64,000 nt of DNA from CAVZMI01 sp050011775 (lineage in GTDB: Bacteria; Bacteroidota; Ignavibacteria; UBA10030; CAVZMI01): the NCBI GenBank assembly GCA_050011775.1, contig JBEKIL010000007.1, forward strand, positions 62,001 to 126,000, read 5' to 3'. The notes below the pieces were generated by a model, which saw only the letters and a list, made by a program, of their open reading frames with translations, did no database searches and was not told the origin of the DNA. Numbering within the stretch: position 1 is the stretch's first letter; the number at the start of each line of letters is the position of its first letter. Shown piece by piece: positions 26,496 to 36,704 of the stretch. Both the position numbers and the translations under genes were made by a program.

Positions 26496-27959
26496 ATGCC
26501 ACTTAAGGTTTATAACACACTCACCCGTACTAAAGAAGATTTTGTCCCATATGTCGCCGGCCGCGTCGGAATGTACGTATGCGGACCAACGGTATATGAC
26601 CACAGCCATATCGGTCATGCAAAAAGTTATCTCTCATTCGACGTGATTCTACGCTATCTTCGCTTTCTGGGTTATAAGGTGCTCTATGTCCAGAACATAA
26701 CCGATGTCGGCCATCTGACCGATGATGCGGACGAGGGCGAAGATAAAATTGAAAAACAATCGCATCAAGGTAAAATGCATCCGATGCAACTTGCCGAAAT
26801 GTATATGCGTAGTTATTATGAAGATATGGACACATTGGGTATCATGCGTGCCGATATATCACCCCGGGCATCAGGACATATTACTGAGCAGATCGATTTG
26901 ATTAAAATTCTCATCGAGAAAAAACTTGCATACGAAGTTAATGGGTCAGTGTACTTTAGCATTCAAGCGTTCAAGGGGTACGGAAAACTTTCAGGACGGA
27001 GCGTTGAAGAAATGGAGGCGGGTGCGCGTGTAGGCGTACGCAGTGAAAAACGCCATCCGGCCGACTTTGCACTCTGGAAAAAAGCCGAAGGCGGACATAT
27101 TCTCCGGTGGTCGAGTCCATGGGGCGACGGTTATCCGGGCTGGCACATCGAGTGTTCTGCAATGTCAATGAAATATCTGGGTATTCCACCTGACGGGGGA
27201 ATAGATATTCACGGTGGAGGGATTGAAAATCAATTTCCACACCATGAATGCGAGATTGCTCAGAGTGAAGGAGCGACAGGGAAACAATTTGTAAAGTATT
27301 GGCTTCATCATAATATGGTAACGGTCGACGGCGTGAAGATGGGAAAATCGCTTGGGAATTCAATTAGTCTCAAAGATGCATTTAAAAAATGGGAACCGCT
27401 TGTTATTCGATTCTTCGTGTTGCAGAGCCACTACCGCAGTCCGCTCGATTTCAGCGACACGGCTATTAACAGTGCAGCAAAAGGGCTGGAGAAATTGCAG
27501 AATACAATTCGGAGCCTTAGAGTCCAGATCGATAAGAATGCACCCGGGGGACAAGTTTTCATCAATCTTGCGGAGTACAAACAACGCTTCCTCGAAGCGA
27601 TGGATGATGATTTTAATACACCGCAGGCAATCGCCGTGCTGTTTGATTTAAGTCATGAAGTGAATTCGCTTTTGAATGCAGACAAGCTTCCAGAGAAAGA
27701 AGTATTGAGACAAATCGATGAATTTTTTAGGGAATTTGGCGGTGGTGTACTGGGGATAGTTCCCGAAAGTATACCTGTGCGGCAGGCAGCGGCTCCCGAA
27801 GAAGAGGCGCTCATGAATCTTCTTATCGAACTCCGGGCCGAAACACGAAAACAGAAACTCTGGGATATTGCCGACATCATACGCGATCGGTTGCAACATA
27901 TGGGTATCATTCTTGAAGATAGTAAAGAAGGAACAAGATGGAAAAGAATTTCACAATAA
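26496..27959 (+). CDS. cysS: Cysteinyl-tRNA synthetase
   Basis: 487-residue class I synthetase. It has Zn ligands starting at C29 (MYVCGPTVYDHSHIGH), HIGH at 38-41, WHIECSAMS and HHECEIAQSE for zinc binding, and KMGKSLGN as KMSKS loop. The C-terminal helical anticodon domain is present (EEALMNLLIELRAETRKQKLW). Full length. Confidence 0.97.
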   Translation: MPLKVYNTLTRTKEDFVPYVAGRVGMYVCGPTVYDHSHIGHAKSYLSFDVILRYLRFLGYKVLYVQNITDVGHLTDDADEGEDKIEKQSHQGKMHPMQLAEMYMRSYYEDMDTLGIMRADISPRASGHITEQIDLIKILIEKKLAYEVNGSVYFSIQAFKGYGKLSGRSVEEMEAGARVGVRSEKRHPADFALWKKAEGGHILRWSSPWGDGYPGWHIECSAMSMKYLGIPPDGGIDIHGGGIENQFPHHECEIAQSEGATGKQFVKYWLHHNMVTVDGVKMGKSLGNSISLKDAFKKWEPLVIRFFVLQSHYRSPLDFSDTAINSAAKGLEKLQNTIRSLRVQIDKNAPGGQVFINLAEYKQRFLEAMDDDFNTPQAIAVLFDLSHEVNSLLNADKLPEKEVLRQIDEFFREFGGGVLGIVPESIPVRQAAAPEEEALMNLLIELRAETRKQKLWDIADIIRDRLQHMGIILEDSKEGTRWKRISQ

Positions 27960-28058
27960 GAAAATTTCTTATTTTCTTTTTTACCTATACAGGCGAATCC
28001 AAAACATATTTTAATTCTAACAGGTATGATTGTGCATATATTTCTGAAAAGAAATATC

Positions 28059-28841
28059 GTGAAACAACATAAAATTTTTTCTACACTTATCATTTTTTTC
28101 CTTCTAGTTTCATCCGGCCAGGGACAGGTAATTTCAGGAAGTGCAGGTTCTGATGCGTCGGTCGAGCCGCGATATATTATCGACATGCCGACTGCCGGAA
28201 TACTCAAAAAAAGCCAGCTTGCTTTTGATGCGGAATTTTTTCAACAGGGGGGAATCCTTTTCGGTTTTTCATATGGCCTCTTAGATCGGTTGACACTGGG
28301 AATATCATACGGCGGTTACCATTTAATCGGTTCGGAACAGGCTCATTTCAATCCGGCACCGGGATTTCTCATCAAATTTCGTATTTTCGAAGAATCTATC
28401 AATTTCCCGGCACTTGTTATCGGATTCGATAATCAGGGCCGTGAACCATATATCGACAGTACTTCCCGATATACAATTAAGTCGCCGGGTATCTTTGCCG
28501 GCCTCAGCAAGAATTATTCATTCCTAGGGACACTGAGTTTCCACGGTGGTGTGAATTATAGTCTCGAAAGAGCCGATGGCGATAAGGACTTCAATGGATA
28601 TATCGGGATTGAAAAAAGTATAGGTCCGACTTTCTCCTTACTCCTGGAATATAACATTGCGCTCAATGATAATACCATTCGTTCTCTTGGGAAAGGGAAA
28701 GGGTACCTCAACGCATATGTATCGTGGTCTATGGGAAGCGGATTTACAATAGGGGTTGGATTAAAAAATCTGACTAAGAATCAAGATAACATCCAAGTGG
28801 GAAATCGAATCCTTCGGATTGAATATGTAAAAAATCTCTGA
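28059..28841 (+). CDS. Outer-membrane beta-barrel-like protein
   Basis: About 260 residues. A signal peptide (KIFSTLIIFFLLVSSGQGQ) is clearest if translation starts at GTG 28059; ATG 28026 adds 11 residues. The mature part alternates Gly/aromatic beta strands (GFSYGLLDRLTLGISYGG, GPTFSLLLEYNIALNDN, SMGSGFTIGVGLKNLT), as in YjbH-like or small porin-like barrels. Function unknown. Confidence 0.6.
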   Translation: MKQHKIFSTLIIFFLLVSSGQGQVISGSAGSDASVEPRYIIDMPTAGILKKSQLAFDAEFFQQGGILFGFSYGLLDRLTLGISYGGYHLIGSEQAHFNPAPGFLIKFRIFEESINFPALVIGFDNQGREPYIDSTSRYTIKSPGIFAGLSKNYSFLGTLSFHGGVNYSLERADGDKDFNGYIGIEKSIGPTFSLLLEYNIALNDNTIRSLGKGKGYLNAYVSWSMGSGFTIGVGLKNLTKNQDNIQVGNRILRIEYVKNL

Positions 28842-28962
28842 ATCTGCCTCCATTGTACTGTGTTTAAAAATGCACGGATAAAGGTTCTAGTGTCTATTAG
28901 AATGCACACTTTTAAGAGAGATCAATTTTCATTCCCCGTATGACTCATAAAAGTTGCATTTA

Positions 28963-28987
28963 TAGCCCATATTAAAGGGCTTTTTTA
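28963..28987 (+). terminator. Rho-independent terminator
   Basis: AGCCC (28964-28968) and GGGCT (28977-28981) with an eight-base AT loop, followed by TTTTTA. It lies about 120 bases after the beta-barrel gene. Confidence 0.7.
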
Positions 28988-29076
28988 TTTATTCATTGAA
29001 ACTTGTTGGCACTGTTGTTGTTCTAATATATGCAGGCTGAAGTTCTATCAGACTGTTTGAAAGAGAGGGTAATACA

Positions 29077-29928
29077 ATGAAAATTGTAATAAAAAAACTT
29101 GGATTGACGATAGTCGTCATGGCGGTGGGTCTGCTAATGGCAGGGTGTTATACACAGGTCGGTTCGGTCCGTGACGAGTACTCGCCGTATAATGAAAACG
29201 TTAGTGATGACACAACGGGAACGCCCACGTATTCCCATGATCGGTATGGCGGCTACGATGACAACTTCTATGGATATGATTCTTTTAGCCGTTACCGCTT
29301 CTTTTCCTTTTATTATCCGACTTATTACTGGAACTGGTCATACGATCCCTGGTACGATTATGGCTGGTATGATCCCTGGTATTCTCCATACTATGGTGGT
29401 TGGGGTGGATATTACTCTTATTATCATAATCCGTGGTATTGGGGAGGTAATTCAATAGGTTATTATCACTCTTCAAGTTCTAACGACAGGAGAAGTCCTT
29501 TCGGTCAAGGACGTGGACGAATTTCTGATACAAGTCCATTCGGTGGTGGACGAGATGCTGGTCGGACAGGATTCCAAACTACTCCGACAGTCAATCTTCC
29601 ATCGGCTGCTGGAGTCAACAACACCGGCACGAATGGCGCTTCGGTAAGGCAACAGCCGGCAAATAAGCCCGGTGCAGCACAACAGCCGCGCCAAGCTTCG
29701 GTGAGAAAATCATCCAGCAACACCGGACGCAGTCGTAACGGCAACGCTACAGGTCAGGGTAATAGTGGACGCAGTCGTACAGAAGGTAGGCAATACACGC
29801 CTCCTCCATCACCCCCATCCCACGATAGCGGAACACGCAGCAGTGGTGGAAGCAGTGGCGGTGATCGTGGTGGCGGCGGCACTCGTAGTGGTGGAGGCGA
29901 TCGCAGCGGAGGCGGCCGTGGCCGATAA
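29077..29928 (+). CDS. Tyr/Trp-rich low-complexity lipoprotein
   Basis: 283 residues with lipobox LLMAGC (Cys24). Residues about 50-135 are extremely rich in Tyr, Trp, Gly, Asp and Pro (YDPWYDYGWYDPWYSPYYGG). The C-terminal half is Gly/Ser/Arg/Gln-rich with repeated SGRSRN and GGDRGGGG blocks. No enzymatic domain. It resembles prion-like or adhesive low-complexity proteins and may form an outer-membrane-attached matrix; that is inference. It precedes a FadL/PorV-like gene by 65 bases. Confidence 0.65.
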   Translation: MKIVIKKLGLTIVVMAVGLLMAGCYTQVGSVRDEYSPYNENVSDDTTGTPTYSHDRYGGYDDNFYGYDSFSRYRFFSFYYPTYYWNWSYDPWYDYGWYDPWYSPYYGGWGGYYSYYHNPWYWGGNSIGYYHSSSSNDRRSPFGQGRGRISDTSPFGGGRDAGRTGFQTTPTVNLPSAAGVNNTGTNGASVRQQPANKPGAAQQPRQASVRKSSSNTGRSRNGNATGQGNSGRSRTEGRQYTPPPSPPSHDSGTRSSGGSSGGDRGGGGTRSGGGDRSGGGRGR

Positions 29929-29993
29929 AGATCAATTGATACCTCAAGGGGAGTCTCAGAGGCTATAAAATTTTTTGGGAAGGAGCAGTCACA

Positions 29994-31415
29994 ATGGTTC
30001 GCATTATTCGTTTAACGATTGTCATCGCTTTTATTGTGTGCGCCGTCTCTTTGGTGCAGGCACAATATCCTATAGACGCACTTAGATTTTCGTTTGCGAA
30101 TCTTGGTTCGGGAGCCCGGGCAATGGGCATGGGTGGTGCATATGTCGGTGTTGCTGACGATTTCTCTGCTATTTACTGGAATCCAGCAGGACTCGGTCAG
30201 ATTCATCAATTTGAATTCACCGGTGGATTCGATAATATCAATGTCAGTAATGATGCAACATATATAAATTCAGTTCAAAACTATACAAACAGCGTGACAA
30301 GTCTTGGATCAATCGGTGTTGTCATTCCCATGGCGACAAGACGAGGAAGTCTCGCATTTGCCGTCGGATATAATCGCCCTCAAGATTTTACCGCAGCAGT
30401 ATCTGCACATGGCTTCAATCAAAAAAGTTCCGTTACTAGCTCTATGTATATAGATCCGTCGAGTATAAGCGGTGATATGGCCTATAATCTTTTTCTTGAA
30501 GACACATTGGGAAATATCCGAATTCACGGAAATGTGGATCAGGTTGCCACAATACTTGAAGAAGGTCGGTTGGGAAGCTGGGCATTTGCCGGTGCTATTG
30601 AAGCGGCGCAGGATCTTTTTCTTGGTGCTTCACTCGATCTTTATTCGGGGACCTATTCTTACAATCGTGAAATCGTAGAAAGTGATCCGCATGGGTATTA
30701 CCGGAATTACCAGGAAGGAAATCGCTCTGAATGGCAAGGTCTCAAGCTAACCAGTACAAAGGATCAGGATGTTTCCGGAATAGGAGCGAAAATCGGATTT
30801 CTATATCGCATCCACGATCTTGCAAAAATAGGCATGACGATAAAAACCCCATCTATCCTGAGTGTGAAAGAAACCTGGACAGATGATGGAATTTCATATT
30901 TTGATAACGGATCACCGTCTAATCAGGTTGATGGAAATCCAGAATATGATATCGTCACTCCGTTTCAATTTTCGGGCGGTGGCTCTGTGATGGTAAAAAA
31001 TCTGCTCCTGTCAATAAGTGCCGATTTTTCCGATTGGTCACAGATGAAATTTGAGAATAGTCACGATAAGAGTATTGAAAGCGATAATAATAAAGAAATT
31101 AAATCCACATTTCGTTCCACACTTAATCTCAGAGCCGGTGCAGAGTTTACGATTCCCGAAACAGATTTAAAATTGCGCGCAGGTTATGCAAATCTTCCCT
31201 CACCCTATAAAGGTGATCCCTCATCCTATGCACGACAGTATCTTACATTTGGTGCGGGGTATACAATCGATAACACACTCAGCATCGACGTTGCATATCT
31301 CAGGGGATGGTACGACAATTTCGAATACCTTTATGGAGATAGTGGAAGCGGGACACGTATCGATGAAAAAATCAAGTCGAATGATGTAATGTTCACAATC
31401 TCGTACAGGTTCTAA
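29994..31415 (+). CDS. Outer-membrane protein of the FadL/PorV (UPF0164-like) type
   Basis: 473 residues. A signal peptide ends near residue 23 (SLVQAQY). The N-terminus NLGSGARAMGMGGAYVGVADDFSAIYWNPAGLG is the hallmark of OMPP1/FadL and PorV-like barrels, where the inserted N-terminus plugs the channel. The rest is beta-strand-rich and ends in an aromatic residue (MFTISYRF) as in outer-membrane barrels. Could be a hydrophobic-compound transporter or a type IX shuttle-like protein. Two bases before the next gene's frame, so probably an operon. Confidence 0.8.
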   Translation: MVRIIRLTIVIAFIVCAVSLVQAQYPIDALRFSFANLGSGARAMGMGGAYVGVADDFSAIYWNPAGLGQIHQFEFTGGFDNINVSNDATYINSVQNYTNSVTSLGSIGVVIPMATRRGSLAFAVGYNRPQDFTAAVSAHGFNQKSSVTSSMYIDPSSISGDMAYNLFLEDTLGNIRIHGNVDQVATILEEGRLGSWAFAGAIEAAQDLFLGASLDLYSGTYSYNREIVESDPHGYYRNYQEGNRSEWQGLKLTSTKDQDVSGIGAKIGFLYRIHDLAKIGMTIKTPSILSVKETWTDDGISYFDNGSPSNQVDGNPEYDIVTPFQFSGGGSVMVKNLLLSISADFSDWSQMKFENSHDKSIESDNNKEIKSTFRSTLNLRAGAEFTIPETDLKLRAGYANLPSPYKGDPSSYARQYLTFGAGYTIDNTLSIDVAYLRGWYDNFEYLYGDSGSGTRIDEKIKSNDVMFTISYRF

Positions 31416-31438
31416 AATTGGAAGACGGTGTTTATACC

Positions 31439-32359
31439 ATGGCACCCGGAATAAAAAAACTCTCTCTCTTTCTGCTGGCCATTGCCTTTTCGGGTGCCAT
31501 AACATCGTCGGTTGCACAGGAGCAAAATTCATCACAATCTGACCGGACGGCTATCCAACCGCGACCCGATAGACCAATAAGAACACCCAGGACCGCAGAT
31601 CCAGTTAGCGATCGGGGGACCTCGCAACAAGGAAGGAATCCGGGAACTGAGCAGCAGGGTAGAAATCCGAATCTTGGACGACCGATTACAGTACCGAAAC
31701 CGCAACAACCGGCCAATCCGGATCCAATGAAAACAGTCGTGTTACCTGTACCCGTATTAGTAGAGCCGGTACAGACTACGTTGTCACAGGTCGATGTAAT
31801 AAGAGAAGATGTATACGAAGAGCCTGCTTTAGAAAATTTCGATGGGTGGGCCCCTCGATGGAAAGTCGGATATACCGCAAATATTACTTCATATGGAATC
31901 GGTGCACATCTGATGATTCCAATGGGAGCGCAAGCTAACTCTGAATTTTTTATCAGGCTCGGTATCGCGCTTTTTTCAAAATCCACGAAATTCATCATTG
32001 ATGGAAATTCGTATGAAGCGGCAAGCGGATTACTCCCATTAGCACTCATGGTAAAAACCACACATTATTCAGTGCAAAACTCTTATGGGGAATTTCGTAT
32101 TTATTCGGCGGTTGGAGGAGGACCGGTTTTGGGTATGGCAGTACCAAAGAATTTCGACAAGGAAGTGGGGGGACCCTTTACACGGTGGGGGCTTGGCGGA
32201 GAACTTTTTGGAGCAATCGGAACAGAGTTTGTGCTCAACGGTAATGTTGGGTATTATGCTGAAGCCGGTTTCAGTTACCTTACGTTTGCAGGACACTCTT
32301 TCTCAACAACACAGCAATTCCTCAGTCCAACACTCTCTCTCGGGATAAGATTTTATTAA
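31439..32359 (+). CDS. Secreted Pro/Gln-rich protein with C-terminal beta-barrel-like region
   Basis: About 306 residues from ATG 31439; a TTG at 31418 adds seven. A signal peptide ends near SSVAQ. A disordered Pro/Gln/Arg-rich linker with repeated QQGRNPG units is followed by a glycine- and aromatic-rich region ending in LSLGIRFY, consistent with an eight-strand outer-membrane barrel. Not recognised beyond that. Probably co-transcribed with the FadL-like gene. Confidence 0.6.
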   Translation: MAPGIKKLSLFLLAIAFSGAITSSVAQEQNSSQSDRTAIQPRPDRPIRTPRTADPVSDRGTSQQGRNPGTEQQGRNPNLGRPITVPKPQQPANPDPMKTVVLPVPVLVEPVQTTLSQVDVIREDVYEEPALENFDGWAPRWKVGYTANITSYGIGAHLMIPMGAQANSEFFIRLGIALFSKSTKFIIDGNSYEAASGLLPLALMVKTTHYSVQNSYGEFRIYSAVGGGPVLGMAVPKNFDKEVGGPFTRWGLGGELFGAIGTEFVLNGNVGYYAEAGFSYLTFAGHSFSTTQQFLSPTLSLGIRFY

Positions 32360-32535
32360 AAACGAATCCTTTGATTTCGGATTCTACTCCTGAGCCTGAA
32401 TTCTTAATTGTATTCCACGATCCGCAATATCGAAGTAGTTTTTTTTAAATTATTTCTATTTGATATCCTCTTCATCTTTTCATACATTCTGCTCATCGTG
32501 TATTTCACCATCACATCACTTTCCAATGACCGCGC

Positions 32536-34971
32536 ATGTCGAATAAACTCAAACTTGTAATTGGCATTACATTCACGCTGCTCGTTGTTTTCATTGCAAT
32601 TGCATTGTTTGCCCGTCATCTTGTTACGAAGTCATTTCCAAAAACGGCAGGATCAATTACTGTAAGCATTATTAACCAGCCTGTCTCAATCTATCGCGAT
32701 GAGCTGGGAATCCCGCACATTCTTGCCGAAAACGAAGAGGATGCGTACATGGCGATAGGATTTGTTCATGCACAGGATCGCCTGTGGCAGATGGAGTTAA
32801 CACGAAGAATCGGACAGGGACGCCTTTCGGAATTGTTTGGAAGTAGGACCCTAGAATTCGATAAGATGTTGCGGACGATTGGGTTTCAGCATATTGCCGA
32901 AGGATTGATAAATAATCTTCACCCTGAAGCACGTCAGGCACTCGAAGCATATACACGTGGCGTGAACGCATACATAGAAATCTCTCGAGGAAAATATCCG
33001 ATCGAGTTCGATATGCTTCATTACGAACCCGCACCATGGACCATCGAAAACAGCGTTATGATATCGCGCCTTATGGCATGGGAACTGAACATGGCATGGT
33101 TATTCAAGTTGGAGATTGGAGATATTGTTGATCGCTTTGGGGAAGAAAAAGCTCGTAGTCTGTTTCCGTCTTATCCGGTCTCGGCCCCTGTGATTGTCGG
33201 ATCGTCTCACGGGAAAACGGCGGAACTTGCCAGGCACTTTCGCTCGACAGCGCTTGCCTTAAGATCGTTTCTGGGATTTGAAGGAACCTGCATGGGGAGC
33301 AACAGCTGGGTAGTATCGGGGACTCGCTCAACGACCGGCAAACCGTTGCTTGCAAACGATCCTCATCTGGTCATTACAAATCCGTCAAAGTGGTATCAGC
33401 TCTCGGTTCAGGGTGGTACTCTTGCAGTTGAAGGTGTATCGATCCCCGGTGTTCCCGCCGTGGTCATCGGCCGTAACGCAGACATCGCATGGGGACTAAC
33501 GAATATAATGGCCGACGAAGCCGACTTCTATATTGAAAAAATCAATTCGAGTGCGCAATATCAATACATTGTCGATGATACGTCACGGCCAATGATGGTA
33601 CGGGATGAAGAGATTAAAGTACGTGACAGTGCTTCCGTTGTTGTTCAGGTTCGGAGTACTCACCACGGCCCGATCATCAGTGATATTCATGCTTTGGCAC
33701 ATTCAGAGCTGGGTCAGCGGCCCACACACATTGAGCAGACACAACAGATTAGCATGGCGTGGACCGGATTACAGACAGATTCGGATGAAATGGAAGCTTT
33801 TATTTTATTGAATCATGCCGCGAATTGGGAGGCATTTCGAAATGCTATCCGTTTTTTTACCGTCCCCGGACAGAATTTTATCTATGCGGATAAAGAAGGA
33901 AATATCGGATACCAGGCAGGAGTTCGAATCCCGATGCGTGGAGCTGCGAATCCTTTGCTCCCTCAGCCCGGATGGATTTCAGCAAACGACTGGCGTGGAT
34001 TTGTTCCATTTGAATCTCTTCCATCACTCTATAATCCACCGGTGGGTTTTATTGCCACGGCGAACAACAAACCAGTGGATGATTCTTACCCATACTATAT
34101 TTCGACATTGTGGGAGCCCCCTTCAAGGATTGTTCGCATCAGGGAATTGTTGGGCGCGCAGCAGAAATATTCACCCGAGGATTTTATGCGGATCCAGAAC
34201 GATGCATATTCACCGCTTTCCAGGGAGCTCGTTCCCTATATTCTCAAAGCCTTCGATTCTGTTTCTGTGTCAGATCCCTTCATAGAAACGGCGCTGGATT
34301 ATTTTCGGAATTGGGATTACCAATTTACACCGACCGATGTTGTTACAACTATCTATAACGCTTGGTTTGTTCATCTTATCCGTAATACGCTGCTTGATGA
34401 ATTGGGTGAAGACGCATTGCATAACTATGTCTTCCTCTCAAATGTTCCGCTTCGTGTGATACCGCAATTATTGCGCGATAGTTCATCGATATGGTTCGAT
34501 GATGTCCGTACGAAACAGATCGAAACTCGTGATGATATTATCCGGAAAAGTTTGTCGGATGCGATTGTGGATCTTCGGAATCGATTTGGCGATGAAATGA
34601 AATCATGGTTATGGGGGAAGGTACATACAATAAGAATGCGCCATATTTTTGGTGAGAAAAAGCCTCTCGATTTTGTATTCAATCTAGGGCCATATCCGCT
34701 CGGTGGAGCCAGCACAACGCTCATCAGCGGCGAGTACAGCTTTAATCGCCCCTATGATGTTATTGTAGCGCCTTCGATGAGGCAGATTGTCGATCTGTCG
34801 GATTCGGCTATGATGCAATCAGTGATTACATCGGGCGAATCCGGTCAGCCATTCAGCCGCCACTTCGATGATCAGGTAAAACTCTGGCTGGAGGGGAAAT
34901 ATCACAATCTGACGTTGGATAAAAAAATAATTGAAAGATCTGGATGGGATTGTTTGCGCCTGGAGCCTTGA
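32536..34971 (+). CDS. Penicillin acylase family Ntn-hydrolase, membrane-anchored
   Basis: 811 residues. An N-terminal hydrophobic anchor (LVIGITFTLLVVFIAIALFA) precedes the alpha region starting VSIYRDELGIPHILAENEEDA and GFVHAQDRLWQME. The autoprocessing site is GSNSWVV at 254-260, giving Ser255 as N-terminal nucleophile; the beta chain has LLANDPHL, GVPAVVIGRNADIAWGLTN and ANNKP. Family members cleave amides such as penicillins or acyl-homoserine lactones; the substrate here is unknown. It overlaps the sirtuin start by one base. Confidence 0.9.
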   Translation: MSNKLKLVIGITFTLLVVFIAIALFARHLVTKSFPKTAGSITVSIINQPVSIYRDELGIPHILAENEEDAYMAIGFVHAQDRLWQMELTRRIGQGRLSELFGSRTLEFDKMLRTIGFQHIAEGLINNLHPEARQALEAYTRGVNAYIEISRGKYPIEFDMLHYEPAPWTIENSVMISRLMAWELNMAWLFKLEIGDIVDRFGEEKARSLFPSYPVSAPVIVGSSHGKTAELARHFRSTALALRSFLGFEGTCMGSNSWVVSGTRSTTGKPLLANDPHLVITNPSKWYQLSVQGGTLAVEGVSIPGVPAVVIGRNADIAWGLTNIMADEADFYIEKINSSAQYQYIVDDTSRPMMVRDEEIKVRDSASVVVQVRSTHHGPIISDIHALAHSELGQRPTHIEQTQQISMAWTGLQTDSDEMEAFILLNHAANWEAFRNAIRFFTVPGQNFIYADKEGNIGYQAGVRIPMRGAANPLLPQPGWISANDWRGFVPFESLPSLYNPPVGFIATANNKPVDDSYPYYISTLWEPPSRIVRIRELLGAQQKYSPEDFMRIQNDAYSPLSRELVPYILKAFDSVSVSDPFIETALDYFRNWDYQFTPTDVVTTIYNAWFVHLIRNTLLDELGEDALHNYVFLSNVPLRVIPQLLRDSSSIWFDDVRTKQIETRDDIIRKSLSDAIVDLRNRFGDEMKSWLWGKVHTIRMRHIFGEKKPLDFVFNLGPYPLGGASTTLISGEYSFNRPYDVIVAPSMRQIVDLSDSAMMQSVITSGESGQPFSRHFDDQVKLWLEGKYHNLTLDKKIIERSGWDCLRLEP

Positions 34972-35720
34972 TGATATCGATTGAGAATCAGCTTCTGAGT
35001 CGGCTCACGTCCGCCACACATGTAGTATTCTTCACCGGGGCAGGAATGTCGGCTGAAAGCGGTGTCCCGACATTTCGTGGAGAAGACGGCATCTGGAAAA
35101 AACTCAAACCGGAAGAGCTGGCGAATTTCGATGCATTCATTCGTAATCCCGAGATGGTATGGGAGTGGTACAAACAACGGAAAAAAATCATAGCCGAGAT
35201 CACTCCGCACAAGGGATATGGGGTCATTGCTCGAATGGAGCGGATGTTTAAAGATGTAACAGTTATTACGCAGAATATAGATAATTTGCACAGGCGTGCG
35301 GGAAGTACAAACGTAATCGAACTCCATGGGAATATCGAACGTAATTATTGCATCGAATGTAACGAACCGTATTCAAATCAGAAAATTCTTGAATCGCCGA
35401 TTGTTCCCCGGTGCGAGCGGTGCGGGGGATTGGTTCGCCCTGACGTTGTGTGGTTCGGTGAGAATCTTCCGGAGGATGAATGGGGTCGCGCCGTGCAGGC
35501 TGCCGGTTCTGCAGACGTGTTTTTTTCTATTGGCACCTCGGTGGTCGTATATCCGGCCGCATCGATTCCTCAATATGCACGGATAAACGGTGCATATTGT
35601 GTTGAAATCAATCCCGATCCCACACCGCTATTTGCAATGATGAATTCTGTGATAACGGCAAAAGCGGGAGAAGCCCTCGTTGCACTCGAAGAAAAATTAT
35701 TGGAGACTGTCCGTCGTTGA
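34971..35720 (+). CDS. cobB: NAD-dependent protein deacylase (sirtuin, CobB type)
   Basis: 249 residues from ATG 34971, which overlaps the acylase stop (TGATG) and has GGAG six bases upstream. NAD site FTGAGMSAESGVPTFRG, QNIDNLH, catalytic His119 (ELHGN) and zinc Cys127, 130, 148 and 151. Tyr67 and Arg70 (WYKQR) match the YxxR pair that favours succinyl/malonyl substrates in class III sirtuins. Removes acyl groups from lysines in the cytoplasm. Confidence 0.93.
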   Translation: MISIENQLLSRLTSATHVVFFTGAGMSAESGVPTFRGEDGIWKKLKPEELANFDAFIRNPEMVWEWYKQRKKIIAEITPHKGYGVIARMERMFKDVTVITQNIDNLHRRAGSTNVIELHGNIERNYCIECNEPYSNQKILESPIVPRCERCGGLVRPDVVWFGENLPEDEWGRAVQAAGSADVFFSIGTSVVVYPAASIPQYARINGAYCVEINPDPTPLFAMMNSVITAKAGEALVALEEKLLETVRR

Positions 35721-35859
35721 AATAACAGCTTTTGGAGATTTCCGATTGCCGATGTCAGATTCCCGAATTCGGAGAATTCCCTGCTCAAACAATCCACCCT
35801 GTATATTCAATTCGCATTCCGCAATCCGGGATCCGCAATTTCATCACTATTGAAAAAGC

Positions 35860-36345
35860 CTACATAATCTTGCCGTAGTAGTATTCCGAAAAATCGGCAA
35901 CGGTTGGGTGAACAAGCTCCTCAAATTCCTTGTAGGGCATTTTAATGACATCAGTGTGTGTTCCGGCGTTGAAGGTAATTTCCTCGTCATGCGTAAGAGG
36001 TTCGGCTACAATAACAGGGAGATTCAACATCGGACCAATCGGCGGCATCGCACCTATCTCAATTGAGGGAAACAATTGAGCCATCTCATCTTCGTGAGCC
36101 AGTCTGATGCTTATCACCTGGAGAACATCTCTGAGGTTACTCACGTTGATTTTGTGGTGTGCAGGAAGAACCGCAAGGAGCGGTTTTCCATCCGCAAAGA
36201 CCAATATAGTCTTTGCGACATCTTTTCCGGAAATGTGAACAACCTGCGCGACCTCCTGTGCCGTATAGGCAGGCCGATGGTGCGTGAGATTGAAGTGGAT
36301 GTTGTGGTCTCGGAGAAACTGACTGAGAGAGTCGGAGAATGTCAT
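35860..36345 (-). CDS. YbaK/EbsC-domain protein (aminoacyl-tRNA deacylase-like)
   Basis: 161 residues from ATG 36345, with GGAGGTG six bases upstream; the reading from 36495 adds 50 unlike residues. The domain has HHRPAYTAQEVAQ, HISGKDVAKTILVFADG, LAVLPAHHKINVSNL and IGAMPPIGP, typical of YbaK/ProXp-like editing domains that hydrolyse mischarged tRNA. A second member of the family is at 56908. Convergent with the sirtuin gene. Confidence 0.85.
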   Translation of the reverse strand: MTFSDSLSQFLRDHNIHFNLTHHRPAYTAQEVAQVVHISGKDVAKTILVFADGKPLLAVLPAHHKINVSNLRDVLQVISIRLAHEDEMAQLFPSIEIGAMPPIGPMLNLPVIVAEPLTHDEEITFNAGTHTDVIKMPYKEFEELVHPTVADFSEYYYGKIM

Positions 36346-36704
36346 AGTACACCTCCGTTGTGTGGTTAGAAACTTCAGTAAAGTAAGTGCATTTCCGAAG
36401 AACGAATAGAGAGGTGGGGTGTTCTTCGTCGGTAATGAAAGAATTGTTTGTATAAGAAGCAAGGGGGGAATTAAATGCAGGACCATAAGAACCAATAGAT
36501 GTTTAAATTTGGTTTTTGGAATTTATACCATTTATTTCAACAGTTCCGGATATTGATTTTTATCCTGATTTTGGCTATTTTTACTAAACCACGATATACT
36601 TATCTCAGCCATAGGATGATTCCGCTCGCGGTTTATGCATATCGGCACACGGAAAATTGGAAGCAATGTTTGTTCCGGGACAAGGGTCATGAAGGGATGG
36701 GGAC

